A program made the translations under genes and the position numbers. The notes beneath the pieces were generated by a model. The model was not told where the DNA came from and did no database searches. It was given only the letters and a program-made list of their open reading frames with translations. From CAMLJR01 sp964500675 (GTDB lineage Bacteria > Pseudomonadota > Gammaproteobacteria > Pseudomonadales > CAMLJR01), in NCBI GenBank assembly GCA_964500675.1, contig CAZCNY010000003.1, positions 301,500 through 365,499 of the forward strand: 64,000 nucleotides of DNA. The letters run 5' to 3'. Below, piece after piece: positions 1 to 8,074 of the stretch (the stretch's first letter is position 1; each line of letters begins with the position of its first letter).

Positions 1-593
1 CCGACTTCCTCGACATCGTATTCGTCTTCGATATCGCCGACGATTTCTTCAAGTACGTCTTCAATCGTCACGAGTCCGGCAACGCCGCCGTATTCGTCGA
101 TGACGATCGCCATGTGATTGCGGTTCTCGCGAAACTCGCGCAGCAGTACGTTGAGGCGTTTGCTTTCAGGTACGAACACGGTGGGACGCATAAGTTTTTT
201 AATATCGAAATGATCGGTGCCTTTGAGCACCTGTGGCAGCAAATCTTTGCTGAGCAAAATGCCGAGAACTTCATCCTTGCTCTCGCCGATCACCGGATAG
301 CGCGAGTGCGCGCTCTCGATGATGATAGGTAGAATATTTTGCAGCGGCTCGTCGGCTTTGATCACTTCCATCTGCGCGCTCGCGACCATGATTTCGCGCA
401 CCTGCATGTCGCCGACGTGCAGTGCGCCCTCCATGATTTTCAACGCATCGCGGTCGATGATTTCGTTGCGCTCGGCTTCGACAAGTATATCGTGTATGTC
501 GTCGCGGCTTTTCGGTTCGCCTGAAAATATGTCGGCGATTTTTTCCAGCCAGGATTTTTCTTCGTTGTCCTGGCTTAATCGATCTTCAGACAT
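1..593 (-). CDS. corC: CorC/HlyC-family protein (CBS-pair), 3' end outside window
   Basis: Only the first 197 or so residues are present; the C-terminus lies beyond base 1. The protein starts MSEDRLSQDNEEKSWLEK, has a short acidic/basic lead, and then two CBS repeats, with VGDMQVREIMVARAQMEV opening the first and NHMAIVIDEYGGVAGLVTIED in the second. The transporter-associated C-terminal domain would follow. Family members (YbeX) are linked to Mg2+/Co2+ handling and, in E. coli, to ribosome maturation. The start overlaps the ybeY stop by 8 bp, so the two are translationally coupled. It is the last visible gene of miaB-phoH-ybeY-corC; lnt is the usual next gene but lies outside. Identity is secure from motif and context; the physiological role is less certain. 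Confidence 0.93.
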   Translation of the reverse strand, partial: MSEDRLSQDNEEKSWLEKIADIFSGEPKSRDDIHDILVEAERNEIIDRDALKIMEGALHVGDMQVREIMVASAQMEVIKADEPLQNILPIIIESAHSRYPVIGESKDEVLGILLSKDLLPQVLKGTDHFDIKKLMRPTVFVPESKRLNVLLREFRENRNHMAIVIDEYGGVAGLVTIEDVLEEIVGDIEDEYDVEEV

Positions 594-1083
594 GATTGAC
601 AATGTTGTCCTCTAGGTAGGGATTTGCAAAATTCAGTTGGCGTAAAATATCGATTTCGAGTGCTTCCATGATTTCGGCATCGGCATCGTCGACATGATCG
701 TAGCCGAGCAGATGCAGCGTGCCGTGCACCACCATGTGCGCCCAATGCGCCTCGCTCGACTTATTTTGCGCGCGTGCCTCGCGTTCGACCACTTCGGCGC
801 AAATGACGATATCGCCCAAGTGTGGCAGTTTTAATTCAGGCGGCAGATCGGCCGGAAACGACAGCACGTTCGTTGCATAATCCTTACCGCGATACTGCCG
901 ATTGAGCATTTCTATTTCTTCTGCATCGGTGATGCGCACACTTAGTTCGGCCTTGTCGCGCCGCGCGCCGATCGCGGCGCTGATCCAGCGCTTGAATGCG
1001 GCGTTGCCCGGTACTTTTTCGCCGCTGGCATTTTCGATGTCAACGCGCACACGCGCCGGCTTGCCGCTCATGATGTCGTTCAC
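586..1083 (-). CDS. ybeY: Endoribonuclease YbeY (16S rRNA 3'-end maturation)
   Basis: 165 codons from a GTG start that overlaps the phoH stop as GTGA; an ATG at 1071 is a possible alternative. YbeY is a single-domain metal-dependent RNase acting in 16S rRNA maturation and ribosome quality control. The zinc-binding signature H-x3-H-x5-H is visible as HGTLHLLGYDH near residue 125, and the preceding block NVLSFPADLPP is typical of the family. Length matches known homologues (about 155 aa) plus a short N-terminal extension. Sandwiched between phoH and corC with overlaps on both sides, it belongs to one polycistronic unit. Confidence 0.96.
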   Translation of the reverse strand: MNDIMSGKPARVRVDIENASGEKVPGNAAFKRWISAAIGARRDKAELSVRITDAEEIEMLNRQYRGKDYATNVLSFPADLPPELKLPHLGDIVICAEVVEREARAQNKSSEAHWAHMVVHGTLHLLGYDHVDDADAEIMEALEIDILRQLNFANPYLEDNIVNHV

Positions 1084-2159
1084 GATGAAATGTTATCGCC
1101 GCGATTTTTATCGCTGTAATTTTTGTCGCCGGTGCTTTTAAACGACGCGGATTTGTCGAGCGTGGCGTTTTCGCTCTCGAACGCTTCGTAGGCTTCGACA
1201 ATCGTCTGTACGAGCGGGTGGCGCACGACGTCGCGCGCGGAAAAATAGGTGAAGCTGATGCCGTTGATACCGTCGAGTACTTTCATCGAGTGTGTGAGTC
1301 CCGACGGGGTGCCGCGCGGTAAATCGATTTGCGTGGCATCGCCCGTGATCACGGCGGTCGAACCGAAACCGATGCGCGTCAAAAACATTTTCATCTGCTC
1401 GCGTGTGGTGTTCTGTGCTTCATCGAGAATGATGAACGAATCGTTGAGCGTGCGGCCGCGCATATAGGCGAGCGGTGCGATTTCGATGACATTGCGCTCG
1501 ATAAGTTTCGTCACGGCCTCAGCGCCGAGCATTTCGTAGAGCGCATCATAAAGAGGGCGCAAATAGGGATCGATTTTCTGCGCCAGATCGCCCGGCAAAA
1601 ATCCAAGTTTCTCGCCCGCTTCGACGGCGGGCCGCACCAACAAAATGCGACTGACTTTATCGGTGAGCAGCGCTTCGACCGCGCAGGCAACCGCGAGATA
1701 AGTTTTGCCCGTGCCCGCCGGGCCGATGCCGAAATTTACAGCGTGCGTTTGCACCGCGCGGACATAGCCTTGCTGATTTTTGCCGCGCGGTTTGATCGTG
1801 ATTTTTTTTGCGCGGATGATGGGAATCGCGGCGACGTTATCTTCTTCAGCTTCGGTGATACCGCTTGCCGCTGGAAAAAAGTGGCGCAGATGCAGGTGGA
1901 CGAGTTCGGATGAGATAGCGGTGCCACTTTGTGCATCGGCCAGAAGTGCTAGCAGAGTTTGACGCGCGGCAGAGATATGCGTTGCGTCGCCGCTGATGTC
2001 GAACACGCTGCCGCGCGCGTTGATCGCCACGTGCAGGCGCTGTTCGATTTGGCGCAGATGCTCGTTGAGTGGCCCGCACACATTCGCCAGCAGGCGCGTA
2101 TCGGCGGGTTCCAAAGTGAGCTGAAGCGATTCAGCCGGTGGTTGGGATGCGTTGTCCAA
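1080..2159 (-). CDS. phoH: PhoH-like ATPase (YbeZ)
   Basis: 359-residue PhoH family P-loop ATPase. An N-terminal RNA-binding-like segment (about residues 20-90) is followed by the ATPase core, with Walker A GPAGTGKT near residue 146 and a Walker B region FIILDEAQN near 246. YbeZ proteins interact with YbeY and take part in RNA/ribosome metabolism. The only start giving the full domain is TTG at 2159; I see no strong Shine-Dalgarno in front of it, so the exact start is uncertain. It follows miaB by 88 bp and overlaps ybeY by 4 bp, the classic gene order. Confidence 0.93.
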   Translation of the reverse strand: MDNASQPPAESLQLTLEPADTRLLANVCGPLNEHLRQIEQRLHVAINARGSVFDISGDATHISAARQTLLALLADAQSGTAISSELVHLHLRHFFPAASGITEAEEDNVAAIPIIRAKKITIKPRGKNQQGYVRAVQTHAVNFGIGPAGTGKTYLAVACAVEALLTDKVSRILLVRPAVEAGEKLGFLPGDLAQKIDPYLRPLYDALYEMLGAEAVTKLIERNVIEIAPLAYMRGRTLNDSFIILDEAQNTTREQMKMFLTRIGFGSTAVITGDATQIDLPRGTPSGLTHSMKVLDGINGISFTYFSARDVVRHPLVQTIVEAYEAFESENATLDKSASFKSTGDKNYSDKNRGDNISS

Positions 2160-2247
2160 AGCAAACCGATAGTGGCGGCACGGGCACTTAGGATAACTCC
2201 GCGCGACGCTTGGGGGAAACCCCGTCTATTGGGTTTCCAGCAGCGGC

Positions 2248-3639
2248 TTATGAAATGATCATCAATTCTCCACGCAGACTATTTGGCAGCGCCTCGCCAA
2301 TCACGACATCGGCAAATTCGCCGATCAGGCTCGCATCGGCTGCGCGGAAGTTGACCACGCGGTTGTTTTCGGTGCGCCCGCTCAGTTCGCCGGGGTCTTT
2401 GCGCGACGCGCCCGTGACGAGAATGCGCTGCGTGGAGCCGACCATGCCGGCACCGATGCGCTGGACGTTCTGAATGATGCGCGCCTGCAAAATGGCGAGG
2501 CGCTGTTTCTTGATCTCGGCCGGCGTGTCGTCGGCGAGTTGCGCCGCGGGGGTTCCCGGGCGCGCGCTGAAAATGAAGCTGAACGAGTTGTCGAAGCCGA
2601 CCGTGTTGATGAGCTGCATGGTGTCGGCAAAATCCTGATCGGTTTCGCCCGGAAAGCCGACGATAAAATCCGACGACAGGCTGATGTTCGGGCGATGCTT
2701 GCGTAAGCGCTCGATGCGGTCGAGATAATCGGCCGCCGTGTAACCGCGCTTCATGGCGGCGAGAATGCGGTCGGAGCCGCTCTGCACGGGTAGATGTAAA
2801 TGATCGACGAGCTGCGGCAGCTCGGCATAAACAGCGATCAATGCGTCGGAAAACTCCGCCGGATGCGAGGTCGTGTAGCGAATGCGCTCGATGCCCGGAA
2901 CCACCGCGACATAGGTCAGCAGCTCGGCGAAATCGACGCTCTCGCCCAAATGATTGCGACCGCGATACGCGTTGACGTTCTGGCCGAGCAGAGTCACTTC
3001 CTTTACACCCTGCTCGGCGAGGCCGGCGATTTCGGCGATGACATCGTCGAACGGCCGGCTCACTTCCTCGCCGCGTGTGTACGGCACCACGCAGTAGGTG
3101 CAGTATTTCGAGCAGCCTTCCATGATCGACACGAACGCGGTCGGTCCGTCGGCGCGCGGTTCGGGCAGGCGGTCGAATTTTTCGATTTCGGGGAAGGTCA
3201 CATCGACGAGGATCGGTCCGCTCGGCTTGCGCGCGTTCATCATGTCGGGCACGCGGTGCAGCGTCTGTGGACCGAACACGAGATCGACATACGGCGCGCG
3301 CTTGCCGATGGCATCGCCTTCCTGACTCGCCACACAGCCGCCGACGCCGATGATGACGTTCGGGTTTTTCTGCTTCAGATGCTTCCAGCGGCCGAGCTGA
3401 TGGAAAACTTTTTCCTGCGCTTTTTCGCGGATCGAGCAGGTGTTGAGCAGCAACACATCGGCTTCTTCGGGGTTATCCGTTGTGATGAGGCCGTGCGACA
3501 CGCCGAGCAGATCGCGAATGCGCGCTGAGTCGTATTCGTTCATCTGACAGCCGTGCGTCTCGATGAACAGCTTCTTGGGCTTTTCATCGGACGTGGCGGC
3601 GTTGTTATCGAGGACTGCAATGCTGATCTGCTCGGCCAT
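2248..3639 (-). CDS. miaB: tRNA-2-methylthio-N6-dimethylallyladenosine synthase MiaB
   Basis: 463-residue radical-SAM methylthiotransferase that adds the 2-methylthio group to i6A37 in tRNAs reading UNN codons. The N-terminal UPF0004 domain carries three cluster cysteines (HGCQMNEYDS, NTCSIREKAQ, GGCVASQEG). The radical-SAM CxxxCxxC appears in GCSKYCTYCVVPYTRGEE around residue 165, and a TRAM domain closes the protein (about 390-460). The open frame extends upstream to 4452, but that part is antisense to the DUF1820 gene; the ATG at 3639 begins MAEQISIAVLD just before the first conserved block. It is the first gene of the miaB-phoH-ybeY-corC unit. Confidence 0.97.
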   Translation of the reverse strand: MAEQISIAVLDNNAATSDEKPKKLFIETHGCQMNEYDSARIRDLLGVSHGLITTDNPEEADVLLLNTCSIREKAQEKVFHQLGRWKHLKQKNPNVIIGVGGCVASQEGDAIGKRAPYVDLVFGPQTLHRVPDMMNARKPSGPILVDVTFPEIEKFDRLPEPRADGPTAFVSIMEGCSKYCTYCVVPYTRGEEVSRPFDDVIAEIAGLAEQGVKEVTLLGQNVNAYRGRNHLGESVDFAELLTYVAVVPGIERIRYTTSHPAEFSDALIAVYAELPQLVDHLHLPVQSGSDRILAAMKRGYTAADYLDRIERLRKHRPNISLSSDFIVGFPGETDQDFADTMQLINTVGFDNSFSFIFSARPGTPAAQLADDTPAEIKKQRLAILQARIIQNVQRIGAGMVGSTQRILVTGASRKDPGELSGRTENNRVVNFRAADASLIGEFADVVIGEALPNSLRGELMIIS

Positions 3640-3682
3640 AACTGCGAAATTGCTCAATGATTCGCCAACTTCAGGGGCGCGC

Positions 3683-3688
3683 ATTATA
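3683..3688 (-). promoter_or_regulatory. Candidate -10 box for the miaB operon
   Basis: On the minus strand this reads TATAAT, a perfect sigma-70 -10 hexamer, 44 bp upstream of the miaB ATG. No good -35 box is visible at 16-18 bp, so it may be a weak or activator-assisted promoter. Confidence 0.4.
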
Positions 3689-3786
3689 CAGCGGGCTAGC
3701 CTCAGCGACACCTGGTTGTCAGCTGGACCGCGCGCTCGATGTGGTATCATGCCGACCTCTTTCGCAACACCGCAGAGCAGTACCGC

Positions 3787-4122
3787 ATGGCGACCACCCC
3801 GATCTACAAAGTGATTTTCCACAACCAGAATCAAGTTTACGAGGTCTATGCGCGCGAGATTTATCAGAGCGATATGTACGGTTTCATCGAGGTGGAAGAG
3901 TTTGTATTCGGCGAGCGCACGCAGGTGTTGGTCGATCCGGCCGAAGAAAAATTGAAGAATGAATTCGCGGGCGTGACCCGTTCGTACATCCCGATGCACG
4001 CGATCATCCGCATCGATGAAGTTGAAAAGGAAGGTGTGGTCAAAGTCACGGAGACCAAAGGCGATAGCAAAATCGCGACGTTTCCAACGATGATTCCGCG
4101 ACCTCTGCGCGATAGCGAATGA
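3787..4122 (+). CDS. DUF1820 family protein
   Basis: 111-residue conserved protein, MATTPIYKVIFHNQNQVYEV through to PMIPRPLRDSE. The body is compact, acidic and predicted beta-rich, with no signal peptide or membrane segment. It matches DUF1820, a small cytosolic family widespread in Pseudomonas-like gammaproteobacteria with no established function. The start is placed at the internal ATG rather than at 3739 because homologues begin near this point and the upstream bases look like a promoter (TGGTATCAT, an extended -10, at 3742-3750). The gene is divergent from miaB and ends in a strong terminator. Confidence 0.85.
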   Translation: MATTPIYKVIFHNQNQVYEVYAREIYQSDMYGFIEVEEFVFGERTQVLVDPAEEKLKNEFAGVTRSYIPMHAIIRIDEVEKEGVVKVTETKGDSKIATFPTMIPRPLRDSE

Positions 4123-4142
4123 TGTTATAAAATCGACGCAAC

Positions 4143-4170
4143 AAAAAAGCCGACATTTGTCGGCTTTTTT
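4143..4170. terminator. Bidirectional rho-independent terminator
   Basis: GCCGACA (4149-4155) pairs with TGTCGGC (4158-4164) around a two-base loop. A-tract and T-tract flank it on both sides, so it can end the DUF1820 transcript (+) and the convergent aminotransferase transcript (-). Confidence 0.9.
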
Positions 4171-4187
4171 GTTTTCTGTGCGGACAA

Positions 4188-5459
4188 TCAGTCGCGCCGT
4201 GTGATGGCTTGCCGTACGCTCGCGAGTTTCACGCAGGTGACGAACACATCGGTGGCTTGCGCGATTTCTTCGACTTTTGGGAAGGAGGGTGCGAGACGAA
4301 TGTTGCAGTCTTGCGGATCTTTGCCGTAGGGATACGTCGCACCCGCGGGCGTCAATTTCACACCGACTTCCGCCGCGAGTTTCACCACGGTTTTCGCGAG
4401 GCCCGGCAGCGTATCGAAGGCGATGAAATAGCCGCCTTTCGGTACGGTCCAATCGCCTAAACCTGCGAGCGCTTGCAGGCGTGTGAGCACGGCATCGAAA
4501 CGCGGTTTCAACAATTCCGCATGTTTCTGCATCAATGCGTGCAGGTTATCCAGCGATCGAATGAATTTCACATGGCGCAGTTGATTGACCTTGTCTGGGC
4601 CGATCTGGCTGAAGCCTAGGTGTTTCTTGAACACGTTCAGGTTGGCTTGCGTAGCTGCCATAAATGCAACACCGGCGCCCGCGAATGTGATTTTCGACGT
4701 CGAGCCGAACATGTAGATGCTGTCGGCGGTGCCGTATTTTTTCGCGAACTCGAAAATATTGGCGAGCGCGGGGGCATCGTCGCTCAATGTGTGCACGGCG
4801 TAAGCGTTATCCCAGAATACGCGGAAACCCGAGCCCGCGATGTTGCCGAGTTGCGCGATGCGCTCGACGGTGGCGTTGCCGTAAACGATACCGCTCGGAT
4901 TGGAGAAGCGCGGCACGCACCAAATGCCTTTGATTTGCGGATCGGCTTTGACGAGCGCTTCGACCCGATCCATAGCGGGGCCGTTAGCATCCATCGGCAC
5001 CGGGATCAATTCGATGCCGAAATGCTCGCACACGGTGAAGTGGCGGTCGTAGCCCGGCACGGGCGCGAGGAATTTCACCGTGCCCGTCTTGCGCCAGGCA
5101 TCGCTGCCGGCGACGCCGTGCTCGTAGGCGAATTGCACGGCCTGGTACATCATGGTGAGGCTGCTCGATCCGCCGACGATGATTTCGTCGGCGCCGACAC
5201 CGAGGACGGGTGCGAACAGCGCACGCGCCGAGGCGATGCCATCGAGACCGCCGTAGTTGCGCACGTCGGTGCCGTCTTCGTCTTTGAAGTTGCCGGCGAG
5301 AATGCCGTCGATCGCGTTCGACAGACTCAGCTGATCGGCGCTGGGCTTGCCGCGCGTCAAATCGAGGTTGAGTCCTGCTGACTTGTAAACGGCATATTGC
5401 TGCGCCAGTTCGCTTTCCCAGGCGCGCAGCTGTTCGATCGAGGCTCGTTGCAGATCCAC
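4188..5459 (-). CDS. PLP-dependent aminotransferase (aspartate aminotransferase-like, MocR-type fold I)
   Basis: About 423 residues. The protein resembles the fold-I aspartate aminotransferase subgroup (PF12897-type) distinct from AspC. Visible features are the N-terminal LDLTRGKPSADQLSLSN, the glycine-rich VGGSSSLTMMYQ for cofactor phosphate binding, WDNAYAVH with the pyridine-N aspartate, and the Schiff-base lysine in MFGSTSKITFAGAGVAFM. The C-terminal substrate-side segment TPAGATYPYGKDP is also conserved. The start is set at GTG 5459, with GAGG nine bases upstream; a TTG at 5498 would add 13 residues. Likely role: transamination of aspartate or a related amino acid in the cytosol. Convergent with the DUF1820 gene, divergent from prpE. 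Confidence 0.85.
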   Translation of the reverse strand: MDLQRASIEQLRAWESELAQQYAVYKSAGLNLDLTRGKPSADQLSLSNAIDGILAGNFKDEDGTDVRNYGGLDGIASARALFAPVLGVGADEIIVGGSSSLTMMYQAVQFAYEHGVAGSDAWRKTGTVKFLAPVPGYDRHFTVCEHFGIELIPVPMDANGPAMDRVEALVKADPQIKGIWCVPRFSNPSGIVYGNATVERIAQLGNIAGSGFRVFWDNAYAVHTLSDDAPALANIFEFAKKYGTADSIYMFGSTSKITFAGAGVAFMAATQANLNVFKKHLGFSQIGPDKVNQLRHVKFIRSLDNLHALMQKHAELLKPRFDAVLTRLQALAGLGDWTVPKGGYFIAFDTLPGLAKTVVKLAAEVGVKLTPAGATYPYGKDPQDCNIRLAPSFPKVEEIAQATDVFVTCVKLASVRQAITRRD

Positions 5460-5558
5460 GTTGATATACCTCAAAGGGGAATGGAAAAAGGGCTGCAATT
5501 ATACTCAGAACACACGGCGGCGTAACGGGCTGCCGTCCCATCACATGAGGAGTTCGCG

Positions 5559-7460
5559 ATGAGTTACCGCGAAGAGTTCGAGGCTTCGATTCAAAACCCC
5601 GCTGCGTTCTGGCAAAAACAGGCGCAACAGCTCGCGTGGTACACAATGCCGCGAACGATTTTGCAGACTAGCGACGATGGTGTGGCACGTTGGTTTGTCG
5701 ATGGCGAATTGAACACGAGTTATCTCGCGCTCGATTATCACATTGAGCGGGGGCGCGGCGCGCAGATCGCGTTGATCTACGATTCGCCCGTGACCCACAC
5801 GATTAAAAAATTCACGTATGCGGAACTGCGCGACGCCGTGGCGCAGTGCGCGGGTATGCTTGCGCAACTCGGCGTCGGCAAAGGCGATCGCGTTTTAATT
5901 TATCTGCCGATGATTCCCGAAGCGGCGATGGCGATGCTCGCCTGCGCGCGCATCGGCGCGATTCATTCGGTGGTGTTCGGCGGTTTTGCCGCGCATGAGC
6001 TTGCGGTGCGTATCGACGACGCGACGCCAAAAATAATTTTGACGGCATCGTGCGGTATCGAAGTCGATAAAGTGATTGCGTATAAGCCGATACTCGATAA
6101 TGCGATCGATCAAGCACGACACAAGCCGCAGCATTGTGTTGTATATCAGCGTGCGCAATGTGCAGCCGAATTAAAAGCGCCGCGCGATCTCGATTGGCAG
6201 GCGATGATCGCGAATGCGCCGAGTGTCGCACCCGTGCCGTTGCTCGCCACCGATCCGCTTTACGTGTTGTACACCTCGGGCACGACAGGAAAACCGAAAG
6301 GCATCGTGCGCGATAACGGCGGGCACGCAGTCGCCTTGCATTACAGCATGCGTGCGATTTACGACATGAAACCCGGTGAAGTGTTTTGGGCGGCGTCTGA
6401 TGTTGGCTGGGTGGTGGGGCACTCGTATATCGTTTATGCGCCGCTGCTCATTGGGTGCACTACAGTCTTTTATGAGGGAAAACCAGTGCGCACGCCCGAC
6501 GCGGGTGCGTTCTGGCGCGTCGTTGCGCAACATAAAGTGAAAGCGCTGTTCGCGGCGCCGACCGCGTTTCGCGCGATTCGCAAGGAAGATCCCGACGCTG
6601 CACTCGCGCGGAAATACGATTTATCGTCGCTCAAGACATTATTTCTCGCCGGCGAACGCCTCGATCCGCCGACCTATGATTGGCTGCGCGAAAAATTTCA
6701 GCGGCCCATCGTCGATCATTGGTGGCAGACCGAAACCGGTTGGGCGATTGTAGCCAATCCGCTCGGTCTCGAAATGTTTGCGACCAAAGCAGGCTCTGCG
6801 ACGAAGCCCGTGCCCGGTTTCGATGTGCGTATTCTCGATGACAACGGCAATGAGTGCGCACCGAACGAGCAGGGCAACATCGTGGTGAAATTGCCGCTGC
6901 CGCCCGGTTGTTTGCCGACCGTATGGAACAATCATCCGCGTTTTTTCGCTGGCTATTTGCAGCGCTTTCCGGGGTATTACTTGTGCGGCGATGGCGGTTT
7001 CATCGACGACGACGGTTATATTTTCGTGATGGGTCGCATCGACGATGTCATCAACGTCGCGGGACATCGTTTGTCGACCGGTGAAATCGAAGAAGTCGTC
7101 GCCGCGCATGCCGCGGTTGCGGAATGCGCGGTGATCGGCATCGACGATGAATTGCGCGGCCAGATTCCGATCGCGTTCGCCGTGAAAAAAGACGGCTGCG
7201 CTATCGATGAAAATAATTTAGAAAAAGAAATCGTAACGATGGTGCGGAAACAAGTCGGCGCGCTCGCGAATTTCAAACAGCTGATGGTGGTGAAGCGTTT
7301 ACCCAAAACGCGCTCGGGAAAAATTTTGCGCGGCGTGTTGCGCGCGATGGTCGATGGCAAGGAATACACAGTGCCTTCGACGATCGACGACCCGCTATCG
7401 CTGGATGAAATCAAACTGGATTTGCAGCGGCGTGCTATTGGATGTTTTGCGGTAAGCTGA
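5559..7460 (+). CDS. prpE: Propionyl-CoA synthetase PrpE
   Basis: 633-residue acyl-adenylate-forming enzyme (ACS family) that activates propionate to propionyl-CoA. The P-loop-like motif YTSGTTGKPKGIVRDNGGHA near residue 240 is the PrpE-type variant. The hinge/ATP region includes WWQTETGW (residues 388-395) and LCGDGGFIDDDGYIFVMGR. The catalytic and acetylation-site lysine lies in KTRSGKILRG near the C-terminus. A clear Shine-Dalgarno (GAGGAG) stands 8 bp before the ATG. No prpBCD neighbours are present, so this copy works outside a methylcitrate operon here, and acetate or another short acid as substrate cannot be excluded. Confidence 0.94.
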   Translation: MSYREEFEASIQNPAAFWQKQAQQLAWYTMPRTILQTSDDGVARWFVDGELNTSYLALDYHIERGRGAQIALIYDSPVTHTIKKFTYAELRDAVAQCAGMLAQLGVGKGDRVLIYLPMIPEAAMAMLACARIGAIHSVVFGGFAAHELAVRIDDATPKIILTASCGIEVDKVIAYKPILDNAIDQARHKPQHCVVYQRAQCAAELKAPRDLDWQAMIANAPSVAPVPLLATDPLYVLYTSGTTGKPKGIVRDNGGHAVALHYSMRAIYDMKPGEVFWAASDVGWVVGHSYIVYAPLLIGCTTVFYEGKPVRTPDAGAFWRVVAQHKVKALFAAPTAFRAIRKEDPDAALARKYDLSSLKTLFLAGERLDPPTYDWLREKFQRPIVDHWWQTETGWAIVANPLGLEMFATKAGSATKPVPGFDVRILDDNGNECAPNEQGNIVVKLPLPPGCLPTVWNNHPRFFAGYLQRFPGYYLCGDGGFIDDDGYIFVMGRIDDVINVAGHRLSTGEIEEVVAAHAAVAECAVIGIDDELRGQIPIAFAVKKDGCAIDENNLEKEIVTMVRKQVGALANFKQLMVVKRLPKTRSGKILRGVLRAMVDGKEYTVPSTIDDPLSLDEIKLDLQRRAIGCFAVS

Positions 7461-7463
7461 TTA

Positions 7464-7664
7464 TTAAGGGATGAAATATGGCGCGATGCACAGCGCGATA
7501 CCGATAATCGCGATCGCCACGGTGTTGTCGACCAAATACGGAAAGCCCATCAGCGCGAGTCCGCACACCATTGGCGCGGTGCGTTGTTGTTTGCGGCCGT
7601 AGCGAAAATAGACGAAACCGATAGCGCCGAAGAGTACGCCCCAGAGCAGATTGGCGGTGTTCAT
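7464..7664 (-). CDS. Small two-helix membrane protein
   Basis: 66-residue hydrophobic protein. MNTANLLWGVLFGAIGFVYF forms a first transmembrane helix, a basic loop RYGRKQQR follows, and the second half (MVCGLALMGFPYLV, then AIAIIGIALCIAPYFIP) forms one or two more. It resembles a short conserved family of inner-membrane proteins often annotated only as membrane or amino acid transport-related; the function is unknown. It lies 3 bp beyond the convergent prpE stop and 37 bp downstream of the PilZ gene, so it may be cotranscribed with PilZ/DUF1631. Confidence 0.7.
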   Translation of the reverse strand: MNTANLLWGVLFGAIGFVYFRYGRKQQRTAPMVCGLALMGFPYLVDNTVAIAIIGIALCIAPYFIP

Positions 7665-7701
7665 GATAGTCGCAATGCGGAGTTATTCGCGCGCCGATCG
7701 T

Positions 7702-8037
7702 TCAGCGGCGCGCGTACAACTCGATGAGCACTTCGAGTTGCGCCAGCGCCTGCTCCGAGGCATCGATGATTTGAAAGCCGGCCCAGTAGCGGTAAAAATT
7801 TTCGGCGCGGCGGCACCACAGGCAATCGGCGCCGACGACGATCTGATCGCTGCCTTTAATCGGCTCGGGCAGTTGCAGTGCAAGCTGGAAGATCGCCTGC
7901 GTTTCGATTTCGCGATCGGCCATCACCATGAGTCCTTCGGTGGTGATGTTCACGAGTTCCCCAAACGCACCGCCATTGATCGTATCGAGAATGACGATAG
8001 CCTGATTGAGTTCCATGCGTTCGAGTTTGCGTGCCAT
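7702..8037 (-). CDS. PilZ-domain protein
   Basis: 111 residues, essentially one PilZ-like beta barrel: MARKLERMELNQAIVILDTI, then GELVNITTEGLMVMADREIE, which fits the strand carrying the (D/N)xSxxG-type motif in degenerate form (NITTEG), and GADCLWCRRAENFYRYWAGF. Canonical PilZ domains bind c-di-GMP through RxxxR plus D/NxSxxG. Here the arginine motif is poorly recognisable near the N-terminus, so binding is uncertain. It lies 37 bp downstream of the DUF1631 gene, whose family often carries PilZ-related C-termini, suggesting a joint role. The GGDEF/EAL protein at 18205-21729 is a possible c-di-GMP source. Confidence 0.75.
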   Translation of the reverse strand: MARKLERMELNQAIVILDTINGGAFGELVNITTEGLMVMADREIETQAIFQLALQLPEPIKGSDQIVVGADCLWCRRAENFYRYWAGFQIIDASEQALAQLEVLIELYARR

Positions 8038-8074
8038 CTAATCGCTTTCCGTTGGTTATGTATGAGCGCTGAGT

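Noticed and set aside
3640..4452. Open frame upstream of miaB adding 271 residues
   Set aside because: It is antisense to the DUF1820 and aminotransferase genes and crosses a strong terminator; MiaB homologues start near 3639.
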